From positions 558,001 to 622,000 of the forward strand of contig NZ_JACYFR010000001.1 of assembly GCF_014837175.1 (NCBI RefSeq): a stretch of 64,000 nt of DNA. The letters run 5' to 3'. Made by a program: the position numbers and the translations under genes. The notes beneath the pieces were generated by a model, which was not told the DNA's origin, ran no database searches, and worked only from the letters and a program-made list of their open reading frames with translations. Positions 47,103 through 56,307 of the stretch are shown piece by piece. This stretch comes from Cellulomonas sp. JH27-2 (GTDB taxonomy: Bacteria; Actinomycetota; Actinomycetes; Actinomycetales; Cellulomonadaceae). How positions within the stretch are numbered: position 1 is the stretch's first letter; each line of letters begins with the position of its first letter.

Positions 47103-47714
47103 TCAGAGCACGCTGAATCCCTCCGGCAGCGGCCGCCGGCCCGTCAGCGCGAGCAGCGGCGCGCCGGAGCGGCCCCGTGCTGCGGCGACGTCCGCGGCCA
47201 GCCGAAGCGCCGCACGCGACGCGGCGAGCGGCGGCTCGCCGTCCGCGCCCAGCGCGGCGCGCAGGTCGAGCGTGTGCACGACGAGCTCGAAGGTGCGGGT
47301 CGGGAGGTAGTCGACGAGGCGGATGCCGCCGACGATCGTCGTGACGAGCTCGGACCCGTCGCAGGCAGCGACGAGAGGCAGGACACGGTCGGCCAGGACG
47401 GCCACCGCGGCGACCGGGTCCGCACCCAGAGCCTCCCCCGCCACCCGGCCGCGCTCCGCGACACCGGGACCGGCCGCGAGCGCCCTCGTCGCGAGGTAGT
47501 AGTCGACGGGCGTCGCGACCTCGACCGATGCGGCCGGGCGCGCCAGGTACTCCTCGACGGTCAGGAACGAGCGCGTCGTGTGCCCGACGAGCGCCCGCAC
47601 GTCCCACTCGCCGAGACCGTGCTCGCTCCAACGCCCCGCAGCGCCAGGAACCGTCGCGACGAACCACTCCGCCGCTGCCGCGTACGCCGCCTTCTCGTCG
47701 TCCCACACCGTCAT
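47103..47714 (-). CDS. Maleylpyruvate isomerase-like (DinB-fold) protein
   Basis: 203 residues from ATG at 47712-47714. Four-helix DinB/mycothiol-dependent isomerase fold with [22 protein letters not shown] (conserved WDV..L.GH) and [17 protein letters not shown] near the C-terminus (ELxVHxxDL). Members are mycothiol-dependent metal enzymes; substrate unknown. Divergent from the ArsR-type gene. Confidence 0.85.
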   Translation of the reverse strand: MTVWDDEKAAYAAAAEWFVATVPGAAGRWSEHGLGEWDVRALVGHTTRSFLTVEEYLARPAASVEVATPVDYYLATRALAAGPGVAERGRVAGEALGADPVAAVAVLADRVLPLVAACDGSELVTTIVGGIRLVDYLPTRTFELVVHTLDLRAALGADGEPPLAASRAALRLAADVAAARGRSGAPLLALTGRRPLPEGFSVL

Positions 47715-47768
47715 GGACAGACGGTAGACGCGCGGCGGCGGGGTCGACCACGACCGAAGAGTCGGGCC

Positions 47769-47790
47769 CTTGACAAGATTGTTTGTCAAG
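47769..47790. promoter_or_regulatory. ArsR-type operator, perfect 8-bp inverted repeat
   Basis: CTTGACAA-N6-TTGTCAAG. The left arm contains TTGACA, a consensus -35 hexamer, so a bound repressor would block the promoter of the ArsR/SRPBCC pair directly. 16 bp upstream of the start codon. Confidence 0.8.
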
Positions 47791-47805
47791 ACGAGGCTGG
47801 GCCCC

Positions 47806-48381
47806 ATGCAGGACATCGAGGTCATCGAGGACGCCGCGGCCGCGGCCGTGGCGCTGGACCCCGTCCGGGCCCGGCTGCTCGCGGAGCTGGCCGCACCGGC
47901 CTCCGCCGCCGGGCTCGCGGCGCGGGTCGGCATCACGCGCCAGAAGGTGAACTACCACCTCAAGGCGCTCGAGGCGCACGGCCTGGTGGAGCTCGCCGAG
48001 GAGCGCCGTCACGGCGGGCTCACCGAGCGCGTCCTGCAGGCGAGGGCGTCGTCGTACGTCGTGTCCCCGGCCGCGGTCAGCGTGTCGGCCGCGGACCCGG
48101 GAGCGAGTGCCGACCGGCTCTCCGCCGGCTACCTCGTCGCGCTCGCCGGCCGCGTGGTGCGGGAGGTCGGAGCGCTCGCACGACGGGGCGTGGGCGGTCG
48201 TCGTCTGCCGACCCTCACCATCGACACGCAGATCGGGTTCTGCTCGGCCGCCGACCGCGCCGCGTTCGCCGACGACCTCACCGCCGCCGTGCTCGACCTG
48301 GCCGCGCGCTACCACCACGACGACGGGCAGCCGTACCGGCTCGTCGTCGCCGCCCACCCCGTCCCCGAGGAGCAGCCATGA
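47806..48381 (+). CDS. ArsR-family (HTH_20) transcriptional regulator
   Basis: 191 residues from ATG at 47806; an earlier in-frame ATG-like start would place the operator inside the gene. Winged helix [50 protein letters not shown], followed by a C-terminal domain of about 110 residues of the type that accompanies SRPBCC partners. Overlaps the SRPBCC gene by ATGA. Confidence 0.93.
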   Translation: MQDIEVIEDAAAAAVALDPVRARLLAELAAPASAAGLAARVGITRQKVNYHLKALEAHGLVELAEERRHGGLTERVLQARASSYVVSPAAVSVSAADPGASADRLSAGYLVALAGRVVREVGALARRGVGGRRLPTLTIDTQIGFCSAADRAAFADDLTAAVLDLAARYHHDDGQPYRLVVAAHPVPEEQP

Positions 48382-49169
48382 CCACGACCACCGACGTCCC
48401 GTACCGCCTGGAGTTCGCCGTCGAGGTGCCCGGCACGCCCGAGCAGGTGTGGGAGGCGATCGCGACCGCGAAGGGCATGAGCGCATGGTTCCTGCCGACC
48501 ACGCTCGAGGAGCGCGAGGGCGGCTCCCTGCACTTCGCGATGGGCCCCGAGATGGGCTCGGACGGCCAGGTCACGGGGTGGGATCCGCCGCGTCGCCTGG
48601 AGTACCAGGAGGACTGGGCTGCCCTGATGGGCAAGGAGCCCGACGCGCTCAGCCCGCTGACCTCGGAGTTCTTGGTCGAGGCGCGGTCTGGGGGGACCTG
48701 CGTCGTGCGCGTCACCAGCAGCGGGTTCGGCACGGGCGCCGACTGGGAGCAGGAGTGGTGGGACACGCTCGCACCCGGTTGGTTGCCGTCCTTCGACAAC
48801 CTGCGCGTCTACCTGCGGGACTTCGCCGGGCAGGAGGCCACGCTGCTGGAGGTCGGCGCCCCGCACGCCTGTACCGGCGCGGCGCTCTGGTCCACGCTGC
48901 GCGACGAGCTCGGGCTCGTGAGCGAGGGAGAGACCGTCGAGGTCAACGGCGCCACCGGCACGGTCGAGCGGATCGGGCAGCGGCACGCTCTCGTCCGGCT
49001 GACCGCGCCCGTACCGGGGCTGCTCAGCGTCGTCGCCTGGGCCCAGGAGGACGACGCCTCCTTCGCGATCGTCCGGGCATACCTGTTCGCCGCCGACGCT
49101 GCGCACTACGTGCAACGCGAACGGGACAGCTGGCAGGCGTGGGTCGAAGGGCTGCCCGTCCCCGCGTGA
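48378..49169 (+). CDS. SRPBCC (AHSA1-like) domain protein
   Basis: 263 residues, ATG. START-like hydrophobic-ligand fold: [35 protein letters not shown] in the first part, [13 protein letters not shown] and [24 protein letters not shown] in the middle, with a C-terminal extension of about 100 residues that resembles a second half-domain. Translationally coupled to the ArsR-type regulator; such pairs bind or respond to hydrophobic small molecules. Confidence 0.9.
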   Translation: MTTTTDVPYRLEFAVEVPGTPEQVWEAIATAKGMSAWFLPTTLEEREGGSLHFAMGPEMGSDGQVTGWDPPRRLEYQEDWAALMGKEPDALSPLTSEFLVEARSGGTCVVRVTSSGFGTGADWEQEWWDTLAPGWLPSFDNLRVYLRDFAGQEATLLEVGAPHACTGAALWSTLRDELGLVSEGETVEVNGATGTVERIGQRHALVRLTAPVPGLLSVVAWAQEDDASFAIVRAYLFAADAAHYVQRERDSWQAWVEGLPVPA

Positions 49170-49183
49170 TCGGACTCGGACGA

Positions 49184-49200
49184 CGAGGGCCCGGCCCTCG
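49184..49200. terminator. Short perfect palindrome
   Basis: CGAGGGCC, one C, then GGCCCTCG, 15 bp after the SRPBCC stop codon. Probable terminator stem. Confidence 0.4.
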
Positions 49201-49246
49201 GAGCCCCCGACGGGCGCTGCGAGCGACGCGAGGTGAGACTGACCCG

Positions 49247-50020
49247 ATGAACCTTGCATCGCCCACCCTGACCCTCCCCGGCGGATCGATCCCCGTCCTC
49301 GGCCTCGGCACCTGGCAGTCCGAGGGCGGACAGGCCGAACGCGCGGTGAGCACCGCCCTGCAGCTCGGCTACCGGCACATCGACACCGCGACCGGCTACG
49401 GCAACGAGGCGGAGGTGGGACGGGCGCTCGCAACGGTCGGGATCGACCGCGACGAGGTCTTCGTCACCACCAAGCTCCCGCCGGACCACGCCCACCGCGC
49501 ACGCCAGACCCTGACCGAGTCATTGGCCGCGCTGGGCACGGACCACCTCGACCTGTGGCTGATCCACTGGCCGCCCAACAAGGTCGCCTCCCCCGAGACG
49601 TGGGAGGCGTTCCGCGAGGCGCGCGACGAGGGCCTGGTCCGCTCGATCGGGGTGTCGAACTACTCGATCGCGCAGATCGACGAGCTGATCGAGGCGACCG
49701 GCGAGGCGCCGGCCGTGAACCAGATTCCGTACAGCCCGAAGGACCACGACCCCGACCTGCTCGCGGCGCACCGCGAGCGGGGCGTGGTCGTCGAGGGTTA
49801 CAGCCCGCTCAAGCGGACGGACCTGTCGTCCGACGTCCTCGCCGAAGCCGCTCGCGCGCACGGCGTGACACCCGCGCAGGTGGTGCTGCGCTGGCACGTG
49901 CAGCACGACGTGGTCGTCATCCCGAAGTCCACGTCGCGCGACCGCATCGAGACGAACGGCGACCTGTTCGGCTTCACGCTCACCGAGGACCAGATGGCGA
50001 CGATCGACGCGCTGGGGTGA
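49247..50020 (+). CDS. Aldo/keto reductase
   Basis: 257 residues, ATG. AKR (alpha/beta)8 barrel with the catalytic tetrad: Asp of YRHIDTATGYGNEAEVG, its Tyr, Lys in VTTKLPPD and His in LWLIHWP; NADPH-binding IPKSTSRDRIETN at the C-terminus. Slightly shorter than usual at the C-terminus. Reduces aldehydes or ketones; substrate unknown. Confidence 0.94.
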   Translation: MNLASPTLTLPGGSIPVLGLGTWQSEGGQAERAVSTALQLGYRHIDTATGYGNEAEVGRALATVGIDRDEVFVTTKLPPDHAHRARQTLTESLAALGTDHLDLWLIHWPPNKVASPETWEAFREARDEGLVRSIGVSNYSIAQIDELIEATGEAPAVNQIPYSPKDHDPDLLAAHRERGVVVEGYSPLKRTDLSSDVLAEAARAHGVTPAQVVLRWHVQHDVVVIPKSTSRDRIETNGDLFGFTLTEDQMATIDALG

Positions 50021-50051
50021 GGGGTTCCTGGACCGACGTCCGCGCCCGCGC

Positions 50052-50711
50052 TCAACCGAGCGCGGTGGCCACCTGGTCGAGGATCGACCCGACGAGCATC
50101 GCCGCCCAGATCACGGCCGACACCTGCGCGATGGCCATCACGACGATCGCGGTCCACATCGGGGCGAACGCGCCCGCGCCACCGACCTTGCGCACGACGA
50201 CGCTGCGACCGATCACGTAGATGATGGGGCTGAGGATCGACCACGCCCAGTGGAACGGGCGGACGACGCCGACACGGGCCAGGTACTTGGAGTCCTGGTA
50301 GGCCAGGACCACGAGGCCGACGGTCAGCACGAGCCCGACGAGCGAGACGATCCCGTAGCCGGCGCCGAGGAACCCGCTGACGTCGGGCGGTGGGACGTAC
50401 GCCGAGCTCCCGCTCTCCGAGGCGTGCCCCACCGCCCGCAGGTAGTCGGCGATCGACGACGTGTCGACGCGGTACAGCCACGGCGTGAACGCACCCAGGA
50501 TCGGCAGCACCGCCAGCAGCCAGATGCCGATCCCCTGGACGGGTGTCCCCTCGGGCAGGCGCGGTCGCTGGGCCTTGCCGCCCACCGGGACCGTCTGCGG
50601 CGTCCAGCTCGACCCCTCCCAGTACCGTTGGGGCGCCTGCCCCCACGGGTCCGGGTACCAACCGGGCGCTGCAGGCGCAGCCGTCCCGGCACCACCCCAC
50701 CCCTCGTTCAT
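50052..50711 (-). CDS. DUF2510-containing membrane protein
   Basis: 219 residues from ATG at 50709-50711. The N-terminal APGWYPDPWGQAPQRYWEGSSWTPQT is the DUF2510 motif found on many actinobacterial envelope proteins; four membrane helices follow (GIGIWLLAVLPILGAF, GIVSLVGLVLTVGLVVLAY and others). Function unknown. Confidence 0.85.
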   Translation of the reverse strand: MNEGWGGAGTAAPAAPGWYPDPWGQAPQRYWEGSSWTPQTVPVGGKAQRPRLPEGTPVQGIGIWLLAVLPILGAFTPWLYRVDTSSIADYLRAVGHASESGSSAYVPPPDVSGFLGAGYGIVSLVGLVLTVGLVVLAYQDSKYLARVGVVRPFHWAWSILSPIIYVIGRSVVVRKVGGAGAFAPMWTAIVVMAIAQVSAVIWAAMLVGSILDQVATALG

Positions 50712-50802
50712 CGACACGGGCGACTCATCTCTGTGCGTGGCTGCTGGACTGCGCGCGAGCGTAGCGGGAATCGTGGCCGGGCGGACGACGTACGGTGGCC
50801 GG

Positions 50803-51300
50803 GTGCAGGTGACATCGCGGCAGGTGGCGCAGCGGATCGCGGAGCTCGTCGGCGTCCCGCCGCGCGCGACGACGGTCCTCGAGGCGGAAGCCGACCCGGT
50901 GTACACGGCGAAATCGGCGTTCATCGCCGAGCACGGGCTCGTCGTCCTGCACCTGCACGACGCGTGGCACGACCGCCGACCGGACGGCATCCGCACCGGC
51001 ACGGCCCGCGCGCTGCGGTACGTCGGCGAGCCCGGCTCCCCCGTGTCCGCCGTCGCCCTGCAGCCCGGCTTCCAGGGGTTCGCCCTCAACCGGCGCGCCC
51101 TCGCCCGGCCCGACGTCGACGTGATCGTCATCGGGGAGGGCCACGAGTGGGAGACGAGTGGGAGACGGGCGAGTACACGGCCGACGCGGTCACCGCGGGG
51201 AGGTGCACCGGGATCGTCGTCGTCGGGCACGTGCCGTCCGAGCAGGATTCCGGTGGAGCTCGTCGCGACCGCCGACCCGTTCCGCACCGTCGTGAGGTAG
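50803..51300 (+). pseudogene. NIF3-like (DUF34) metal protein, broken by an 11-bp duplication
   Basis: The GTG-started frame reads well for about 117 codons (RQVAQRIAELVGVPP... VLHLHDAWHDRRPDGI... DVIVIGEGHEWET) with the metal-binding motifs of the NIF3/DUF34 hexameric family. A perfect 11-bp tandem duplication (GAGTGGGAGAC, 51145-51155 and 51156-51166) then shifts the frame; the expected continuation (GEYTADAVTAG, GHVPSEQD) is readable one frame over. The original frame resumes with VELVATADPFRTVVR, implying a further deletion near 51250 of a dozen or so codons. Two lesions make a sequencing error unlikely. Confidence 0.82.
51145..51166 (+). repeat. 11-bp tandem duplication inside the NIF3-like pseudogene
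   Basis: GAGTGGGAGAC occurs twice back to back without a mismatch. The 11-bp insertion shifts the frame by two bases. Confidence 0.92.
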
Positions 51301-51306
51301 TCCGGC

Positions 51307-51738
51307 TCAGCCGATGGCCGCTCGGATCGCGCTCGCGTCCTCGTCCAGGAGGGGCCTGTCGCGCTCGCCCGGCTCCGGGAGCGTCAGCGACCAGCCGTCG
51401 TCGACGTAGCGCGGGATGACGTGCAGGTGGAAGTGGAAGATGGTCTGGAACGCCGCCGCGCCGTCGCAGACCAGGAAGTTCACACCCTCGCAACGCACGC
51501 TCGAGCGCCGCAGGGTGCGCGCCAGGTCATGGCCCACCGACCAGAGGTGCGCACCGACGTCCCGGTCGAGGTCCTCGAACCCCACCGCGTGCGTTCGCGG
51601 GACGACGAGCAGATGGCCGCGCACCACCGGGTAGCGGTCCATGAACGCCACGGCGGTCTCGTCCTCGTGGACGATGCTGGCACGGTGCTCGCCCGCGACG
51701 ATGTCGCAGAAGATGCACTCGTCGGTGGTGTGCGTCAT
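51307..51738 (-). CDS. HIT-family nucleotide hydrolase/transferase
   Basis: 143 residues, ATG. CIFCDIVAGEHRASIVHEDETAVAFMD at the N-terminus and the histidine triad HFHLHVIPR near the C-terminus are unambiguous. HIT proteins cleave nucleoside phosphoramidates or dinucleotides. Divergent from the beta-helix exoprotein gene. Confidence 0.95.
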   Translation of the reverse strand: MTHTTDECIFCDIVAGEHRASIVHEDETAVAFMDRYPVVRGHLLVVPRTHAVGFEDLDRDVGAHLWSVGHDLARTLRRSSVRCEGVNFLVCDGAAAFQTIFHFHLHVIPRYVDDGWSLTLPEPGERDRPLLDEDASAIRAAIG

Positions 51739-51837
51739 GCCCGCCAGCGTGGCAGCGGCACGAGTCACGGGCATACCGTTTTCCGCCGTGCGGGACGCCC
51801 CTGCCCCACTCGACCCCCGAGGGCCTACGGTTCGGGC

Positions 51838-52863
51838 ATGTCCCGCATCGTCGCCGTGGTTGCCGCGTTCGTGCTGATGGTCGTCGTGCCGTCGTCGGGC
51901 GCCTCCGCCGCGTCCACGTCCGGCGTCACCTACGTGGGCCACGGGACGGCGCGGTCGTGCACGCCCGCGGCGCTGGCGAAGGCCGTGCGCAAGGGCGGGA
52001 CGGTGAAGTTCCGGTGCGGGCCGAAGCACGTCACGATCGCGCTCGACCGCACGCTCGTCGTCTGCAACACGACCACCTGCAAGCACCCGTGGGTCGACAG
52101 CCGCGCGAAGGTCGTCAAGAAGCTGGTCCTCGACGGCGGCGGCACGGTCACGCTCTCGGGCGCCGGCAAGCGACCGATCCTCTACGCCAACACGTGCGCG
52201 GAGTCGCTGGGCTGGCTCGACGCGCACTGCGACACCCAGAAGACGCCGCACGTCGTCGCGAAGAACCTGACGATGCGCAACGGCAACGCGACCAAGGCGC
52301 CGACGTTCCAGGGCCACCGGCTCGACGACCTGCGCGGCGGCGGCGCCATCGCGATGCGCGGCGGCCGGCTGACCGTCCAGCACGTCACGTTCCGCGACAA
52401 CCGGTGCGTCAAGGCCGACTCCGACGCCGGCGGCGGCGCGGTCCGCCTCGTCGGCCAGCGGGTGACAGCCCGCCTGCTCGACTCGACGTTCGTACGGAAC
52501 CGTTGCGCCAACGGCGGCGCCGTGTCCTCGCTGCAGGCGCCGATGCTGCTGCGGGGCGACACGCTCACGGACAACGTCGCGACCGGCCACGGCGCGTCGT
52601 CGGGCAAGGGCGGCAACGGTGGCGCCGTGTACTTCGACGGCACCAAGCAGCACGTGACCGTCGACCGCTCGAGGATCCAGCGCAACCGCGCCTCCGCGGG
52701 CGGTCCGGGCGTGTTCTACGTGAGCAACGACCGGACCGGGACGCTCACGATCACGCGCTCGACGATCACCAAGAACACCGGCGCGAGCTTCTGGACGGGC
52801 GAGACGCGGAGCATCTTCTTCCTCGGCAAGCACCTCGTGCGCTCCGGATCGACGATCACCTGA
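51838..52863 (+). CDS. Secreted right-handed beta-helix protein
   Basis: 341 residues, ATG. Signal peptide ends at SASA about residue 24. The mature protein shows the Pectate-lyase/PbH1-like repeat pattern of alternating short strands (VAKNLTMRNGNAT, GGGAIAMRGGRLTVQHVTFRDNRC, GGGAVRLVG, NGGAVYFDG, LTITRSTITKNT) with three cysteine pairs. No pectate-lyase catalytic residues are obvious, so it may bind or cleave a polysaccharide or be structural. Extracellular. Confidence 0.85.
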   Translation: MSRIVAVVAAFVLMVVVPSSGASAASTSGVTYVGHGTARSCTPAALAKAVRKGGTVKFRCGPKHVTIALDRTLVVCNTTTCKHPWVDSRAKVVKKLVLDGGGTVTLSGAGKRPILYANTCAESLGWLDAHCDTQKTPHVVAKNLTMRNGNATKAPTFQGHRLDDLRGGGAIAMRGGRLTVQHVTFRDNRCVKADSDAGGGAVRLVGQRVTARLLDSTFVRNRCANGGAVSSLQAPMLLRGDTLTDNVATGHGASSGKGGNGGAVYFDGTKQHVTVDRSRIQRNRASAGGPGVFYVSNDRTGTLTITRSTITKNTGASFWTGETRSIFFLGKHLVRSGSTIT

Positions 52864-52880
52864 CGGCGGCCCGGCCGGGT

Positions 52881-53804
52881 TCAGATCAGCTCGACGCCGT
52901 CCGCCTGCGGTCCCCGGTCGCTCTGGCGGACCTTGAACCGGACCCGGTCGCCCTCCTCCAGGACTTCGTCGCCCCGCACCACCGACACATGCACGAACAG
53001 GTCGTCGCCGCCGTCGTCGGGCGTGATGAAGCCGAAGCCGCGCTCGTCGTCGTACCGCGCGACGGTCCCCACGCCACCGCGAGCCGGAGCACCCGACGAC
53101 GGGCGTCCCGAGCCGCCCCGGCCCGGGGACCTGCGACCCGCGCCGCCGACGAGCTGCACGTTGCGTGCGAGCGGGCCCCGGTCGCCGGCGGCGACGTCGT
53201 AGGTCACGCGGTCGCCCTCGGAGAGCTCGGTCAACCCTTGCGGCAGGGCCTTGACGTGCACGAACAGGTCGTCGCCGCCGTCGTCCGGCACGACGAACCC
53301 GAAGCCCTTGGCCTCGTCGTAGAACGACACCGTGCCGTCGGCGCCGTCGGACGCACCGCGCGCCGGCTGCGCCGCCTGGGCGCCGAGCGGGAGCAGGTGG
53401 TCCGCCTGCGGACCCTTCTCGCCATCGACGACGAGGAACGCGACGCGCTGGCCCTCGGAGATCACACCGCCGCCGACGATGGCCGAGCTGTGCACGAAGA
53501 TCTCGCCGCGACCCTCGTCGGGCGTGATGAAGCCGTAGCCCTTGGTCGGCTCGTACCAGGTGACCGTGCCGAGGACGCCCAGCGGCGCGTCGGCGGCGCG
53601 GTCACCCGTGACCCGGACACGGCGCGCCTGCGGGCCGCGGTCCCCCTCGCCGACCTCGAACTCGACCTCCTGCCCCTCGCGGAGCACTCGGTCCTCGCCG
53701 ACGATCTCGGAGGCGTGCACGAACAGGTCGTCGCCCCCGTCCCCGAGGTCGAGGAAGCCGAACCCCCGCTCGGCGTCGAACCAGCGGACAGCTCCGTGAG
53801 GCAC
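52881..53804 (-). CDS. Protein with four tandem cold-shock domains
   Basis: 307 residues from GTG at 53802-53804 (AAGGAG upstream). Four complete cold-shock (OB-fold) domains follow one another, each with the RNP1-like block: [63 protein letters not shown] and [20 protein letters not shown], separated by linkers; the last is preceded by an Arg/Gly/Ser-rich spacer ([16 protein letters not shown]). Each domain ends in a DRGPQA-type motif. Ordinary bacterial CSPs have a single domain of about 67 residues. Likely an RNA chaperone with several nucleic-acid contacts; role inferred. Confidence 0.92.
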   Translation of the reverse strand: MPHGAVRWFDAERGFGFLDLGDGGDDLFVHASEIVGEDRVLREGQEVEFEVGEGDRGPQARRVRVTGDRAADAPLGVLGTVTWYEPTKGYGFITPDEGRGEIFVHSSAIVGGGVISEGQRVAFLVVDGEKGPQADHLLPLGAQAAQPARGASDGADGTVSFYDEAKGFGFVVPDDGGDDLFVHVKALPQGLTELSEGDRVTYDVAAGDRGPLARNVQLVGGAGRRSPGRGGSGRPSSGAPARGGVGTVARYDDERGFGFITPDDGGDDLFVHVSVVRGDEVLEEGDRVRFKVRQSDRGPQADGVELI

Positions 53805-53897
53805 GGTGAACTCCTTCTCGCAGATGGTGATGCTCCCCCAGTGTCCCTCACCACGCTCGTCGTGCCCGCTCGTCCGAGCTGCCGATAGGTTCGGTCC

Positions 53898-54677
53898 GTG
53901 CCCCACCTGCTCGGTCAAGGAAGTCACGCGGTGCGCCTCGACTGGGGGCTCACCGGCGCCGTGGCGGCCGGGGCCGACGTCTCCGTCATCGTCGACGTCC
54001 TCAGCTTCTCGACGACCGTCACCGTGGCCGTGGGGCGTGGGACTCGTGTCTACCCCAGTCCGTGGGCGGGCGAGCGAGCTCAGGCGCTCGCGCTGCGGCA
54101 CGGCGCGAAGCTGGCCGTCGGGCGGCTCGAGGCGACGAGGGGAAGCGTCGTCGCGCCGTCGCTGTCACCTGCCACCTTCCTCACCCGCGACCCCGTCGAA
54201 CGACTCGTCCTCCCCTCGCCGAACGGATCGGCCATCGCGGCGGCGCTGTCGGAGGAGCGTTCGCGCGTGGTCGTCGGGTGCCTGCGCAATGCCCGGGCGG
54301 TCGCCGTGCACATCGGTCACGCGCTGGACCGAGGCGCGAGTGTCGGGGTGATCGCGGCAGGCGAGCGCTGGAGCGAGGACGGAACGTTGCGCCCCGCACT
54401 CGAGGACCACCTCGGGGCGGGAGCGATCCTGTCGCACCTCGCGGCACTTGGGCACGGGCACCGCTTCAGCCCTGAGGCGGAGTCGGCCGCGACGCTCTTC
54501 GGCGCGTCGCTCGGCGCCCTGGACCGCCTGATCCACGGATGCGTCGGAGGCCGCGAGCTCACCGCCATGAGATTCGGGGACGACGTCGCGATCGCAGCCG
54601 CGCTCGATTCGACCGCGACCGTTCCCGTCCTGCGCGACGGCGCATTCGTCGACGCGGGCGAGGCCTCGCATGGGTAA
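53898..54677 (+). CDS. ComB-like 2-phosphosulfolactate phosphatase family protein
   Basis: 259 residues, GTG start. Family features: [24 protein letters not shown] near the N-terminus, [49 protein letters not shown]. In archaea ComB acts in coenzyme M synthesis; bacterial homologues have no known pathway partner, and none is here. It overlaps the following P-loop kinase gene by 8 nt. Confidence 0.85.
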   Translation: MPHLLGQGSHAVRLDWGLTGAVAAGADVSVIVDVLSFSTTVTVAVGRGTRVYPSPWAGERAQALALRHGAKLAVGRLEATRGSVVAPSLSPATFLTRDPVERLVLPSPNGSAIAAALSEERSRVVVGCLRNARAVAVHIGHALDRGASVGVIAAGERWSEDGTLRPALEDHLGAGAILSHLAALGHGHRFSPEAESAATLFGASLGALDRLIHGCVGGRELTAMRFGDDVAIAAALDSTATVPVLRDGAFVDAGEASHG

Positions 54678-55167
54678 AGCCAACTACCTCGTCGACGGGC
54701 TCTCCGGCACGGGGAAGACGACGGTCGCCGACGAGCTGGCGCGCCGCGGACTCCAGGCGATCCACGGCGACCGCGAGCTCGCGTACCCGGGCGACGCGCG
54801 GACCGGTGAGCCGTTCGAGACCAGCGGGCGCGACGACCACATCTGGGACGTCGCAAAGGTGCGCACGCTCGTCGCCGATCGACGGCAGGACGTCACGTTC
54901 TTCTGCGGCGGTTCCCGGAACTTCCCCCAGTTCCTGGACGTGTTCGACGCGGTCTTCGTCCTCGAGGTCGACCTGACCACGCTGCACCAGCGCCTGGACG
55001 CGCGGCCGGACGACGAGTGGCGCGACGGGGTCGCGACGGACCGTGAGCTGATCACGCGGTGGCACGCGACGAAGGAGACCGTCCCGGCCGGGATCGCCAT
55101 CGACGCCACCGCGCCGATCGAGCAGGTTGTCGACGAGATCCTGGCCCGGTGCGGCATCGACGCGTGA
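54670..55167 (+). CDS. P-loop nucleoside/shikimate-type kinase
   Basis: 165 residues, ATG. Walker A GLSGTGKTT at residues 10-18, then HGDRELAYPGD and a C-terminal DARPDDEW lid-like segment. Small P-loop kinase of unknown substrate, translationally linked to the ComB-like gene. The pairing suggests a shared small phosphorylated metabolite. Confidence 0.85.
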   Translation: MGKANYLVDGLSGTGKTTVADELARRGLQAIHGDRELAYPGDARTGEPFETSGRDDHIWDVAKVRTLVADRRQDVTFFCGGSRNFPQFLDVFDAVFVLEVDLTTLHQRLDARPDDEWRDGVATDRELITRWHATKETVPAGIAIDATAPIEQVVDEILARCGIDA

Positions 55168-55174
55168 CCGCAGG

Positions 55175-55585
55175 TCAGTCCTGCTTGGCCGCTCCCCAGC
55201 CGTGCCACCGGTCGAGCTCGACGAGCACGCTCACGCGAGGCCGGTCGCGCACCGCGTAGGGCTCTCCGCCGTAGTGCCGCGAGAGCCGGTCGATGTCGAC
55301 CAGGTCGACGTCGTCGCGGATCTCGACGACACGCCCCTGGACGCTCACGTGCGTGTACCAGTTGCCCTCCGCGAGCGCCGTCAGCGCGACGTGCGGATCC
55401 TTGCGCAGGTGCTTCAGCCGTGCGCGGCCCGCGTCCAGGTTGAGCAGGATGCGGCCGTCGTCCTCCAGCAGGTACCAGGTCGCGACCGTGACCGGGTGGC
55501 CGTCGGGGTGAATCGTCGCCATGACGGCAGGGTTCGGGCGGGCGAGCAGCGCCGCGACGTCGTCGGGCAGCGGGAGGTTCGGCAT
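55175..55585 (-). CDS. PPOX-class F420/flavin-dependent oxidoreductase
   Basis: 136 residues from ATG at 55583-55585. Split beta-barrel: NPAVMATIHPDGHPVTVATWYLLEDDGRILLNLDAGRARLKHLRKDPHVAL is typical of actinobacterial F420-binding PPOX proteins, and HVSVQGRVVEI follows. Substrate unknown. Confidence 0.9.
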   Translation of the reverse strand: MPNLPLPDDVAALLARPNPAVMATIHPDGHPVTVATWYLLEDDGRILLNLDAGRARLKHLRKDPHVALTALAEGNWYTHVSVQGRVVEIRDDVDLVDIDRLSRHYGGEPYAVRDRPRVSVLVELDRWHGWGAAKQD

Positions 55586-55723
55586 GAAGGGACTCCTATC
55601 CGTCGTGCGGCGCACTGCCGCACCCCCAGCGATATCACTGCGCGTCGGACGCCGCGAGCGCCCGGGCGTTGTGCCCGGCATGCGGGCATGGTGTGCTGAA
55701 GGTTCCGATCCCGGGGAGTCATC

Positions 55724-56299
55724 GTGCGCGAACTCGTCGTCACCCAGAACGTCACGCTGGACGGCGTGGTCGACCTGTCCTCGGGCTGGTTCATGCCGCA
55801 GGGCGCGGGCGAGCAGGACGGCTCGACCGACGACATCGGCGAGGAGATCGCGGCGCAGGACGCCCGGTCCGACGCCCTGCTCGTCGGCCGGCGCACGTTC
55901 GAGGACTTCCGCGGCTACTGGCCGCACCGCGACGACGACACCACGGGGATCTCGGCTTACCTCGACGGGGTCGACAAGTACGTCGTCTCGGGCACGCTGA
56001 CCGAGCCCGGCTGGGAGAACACCACCGTGATCTCCGGCGACCTCGCCGCCGGGATCGCCGCCCTGAAGGACCGTCCGGGCCTCGACATCGTCGCCACCGG
56101 GAGCATCCGGCTCGTGCACGAGCTGGCCGCGCGCGGCCTGGTCGACGAGTACCGGCTGTTCGTCTACCCCGTCGTCGTCGGGAGCGGACGTCGACTCTTC
56201 GCGCCCGACGCCCCGGCACCCGAGCTGCGGCTCGCGGGGACCCGCACGTTCCGCTCCGGCGTCGTGCTGCTGACGTACCGCGTGCTGCGCCCGGCCTGA
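55724..56299 (+). CDS. Dihydrofolate-reductase-fold (RibD C-terminal) protein
   Basis: 191 residues, GTG start. Same fold as the gene at 46516: VTQNVTLDGVVD, LLVGRRTFEDFRGYWPHRDDD, YVVSGTLTEPGWENTTVI, VATGSIRLVHELAARGLVDEYRLFVYPVVVGSGRRLF. NADPH-dependent reductase of unknown substrate. Confidence 0.88.
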   Translation: MRELVVTQNVTLDGVVDLSSGWFMPQGAGEQDGSTDDIGEEIAAQDARSDALLVGRRTFEDFRGYWPHRDDDTTGISAYLDGVDKYVVSGTLTEPGWENTTVISGDLAAGIAALKDRPGLDIVATGSIRLVHELAARGLVDEYRLFVYPVVVGSGRRLFAPDAPAPELRLAGTRTFRSGVVLLTYRVLRPA

Positions 56300-56307
56300 T
56301 CGAGCAG

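Noticed and set aside
44722-48486. 1254-residue minus-strand open frame
   Set aside because: Only the C-terminal 250 residues are a real protein (TetR). The rest runs antisense through four plus-strand genes.
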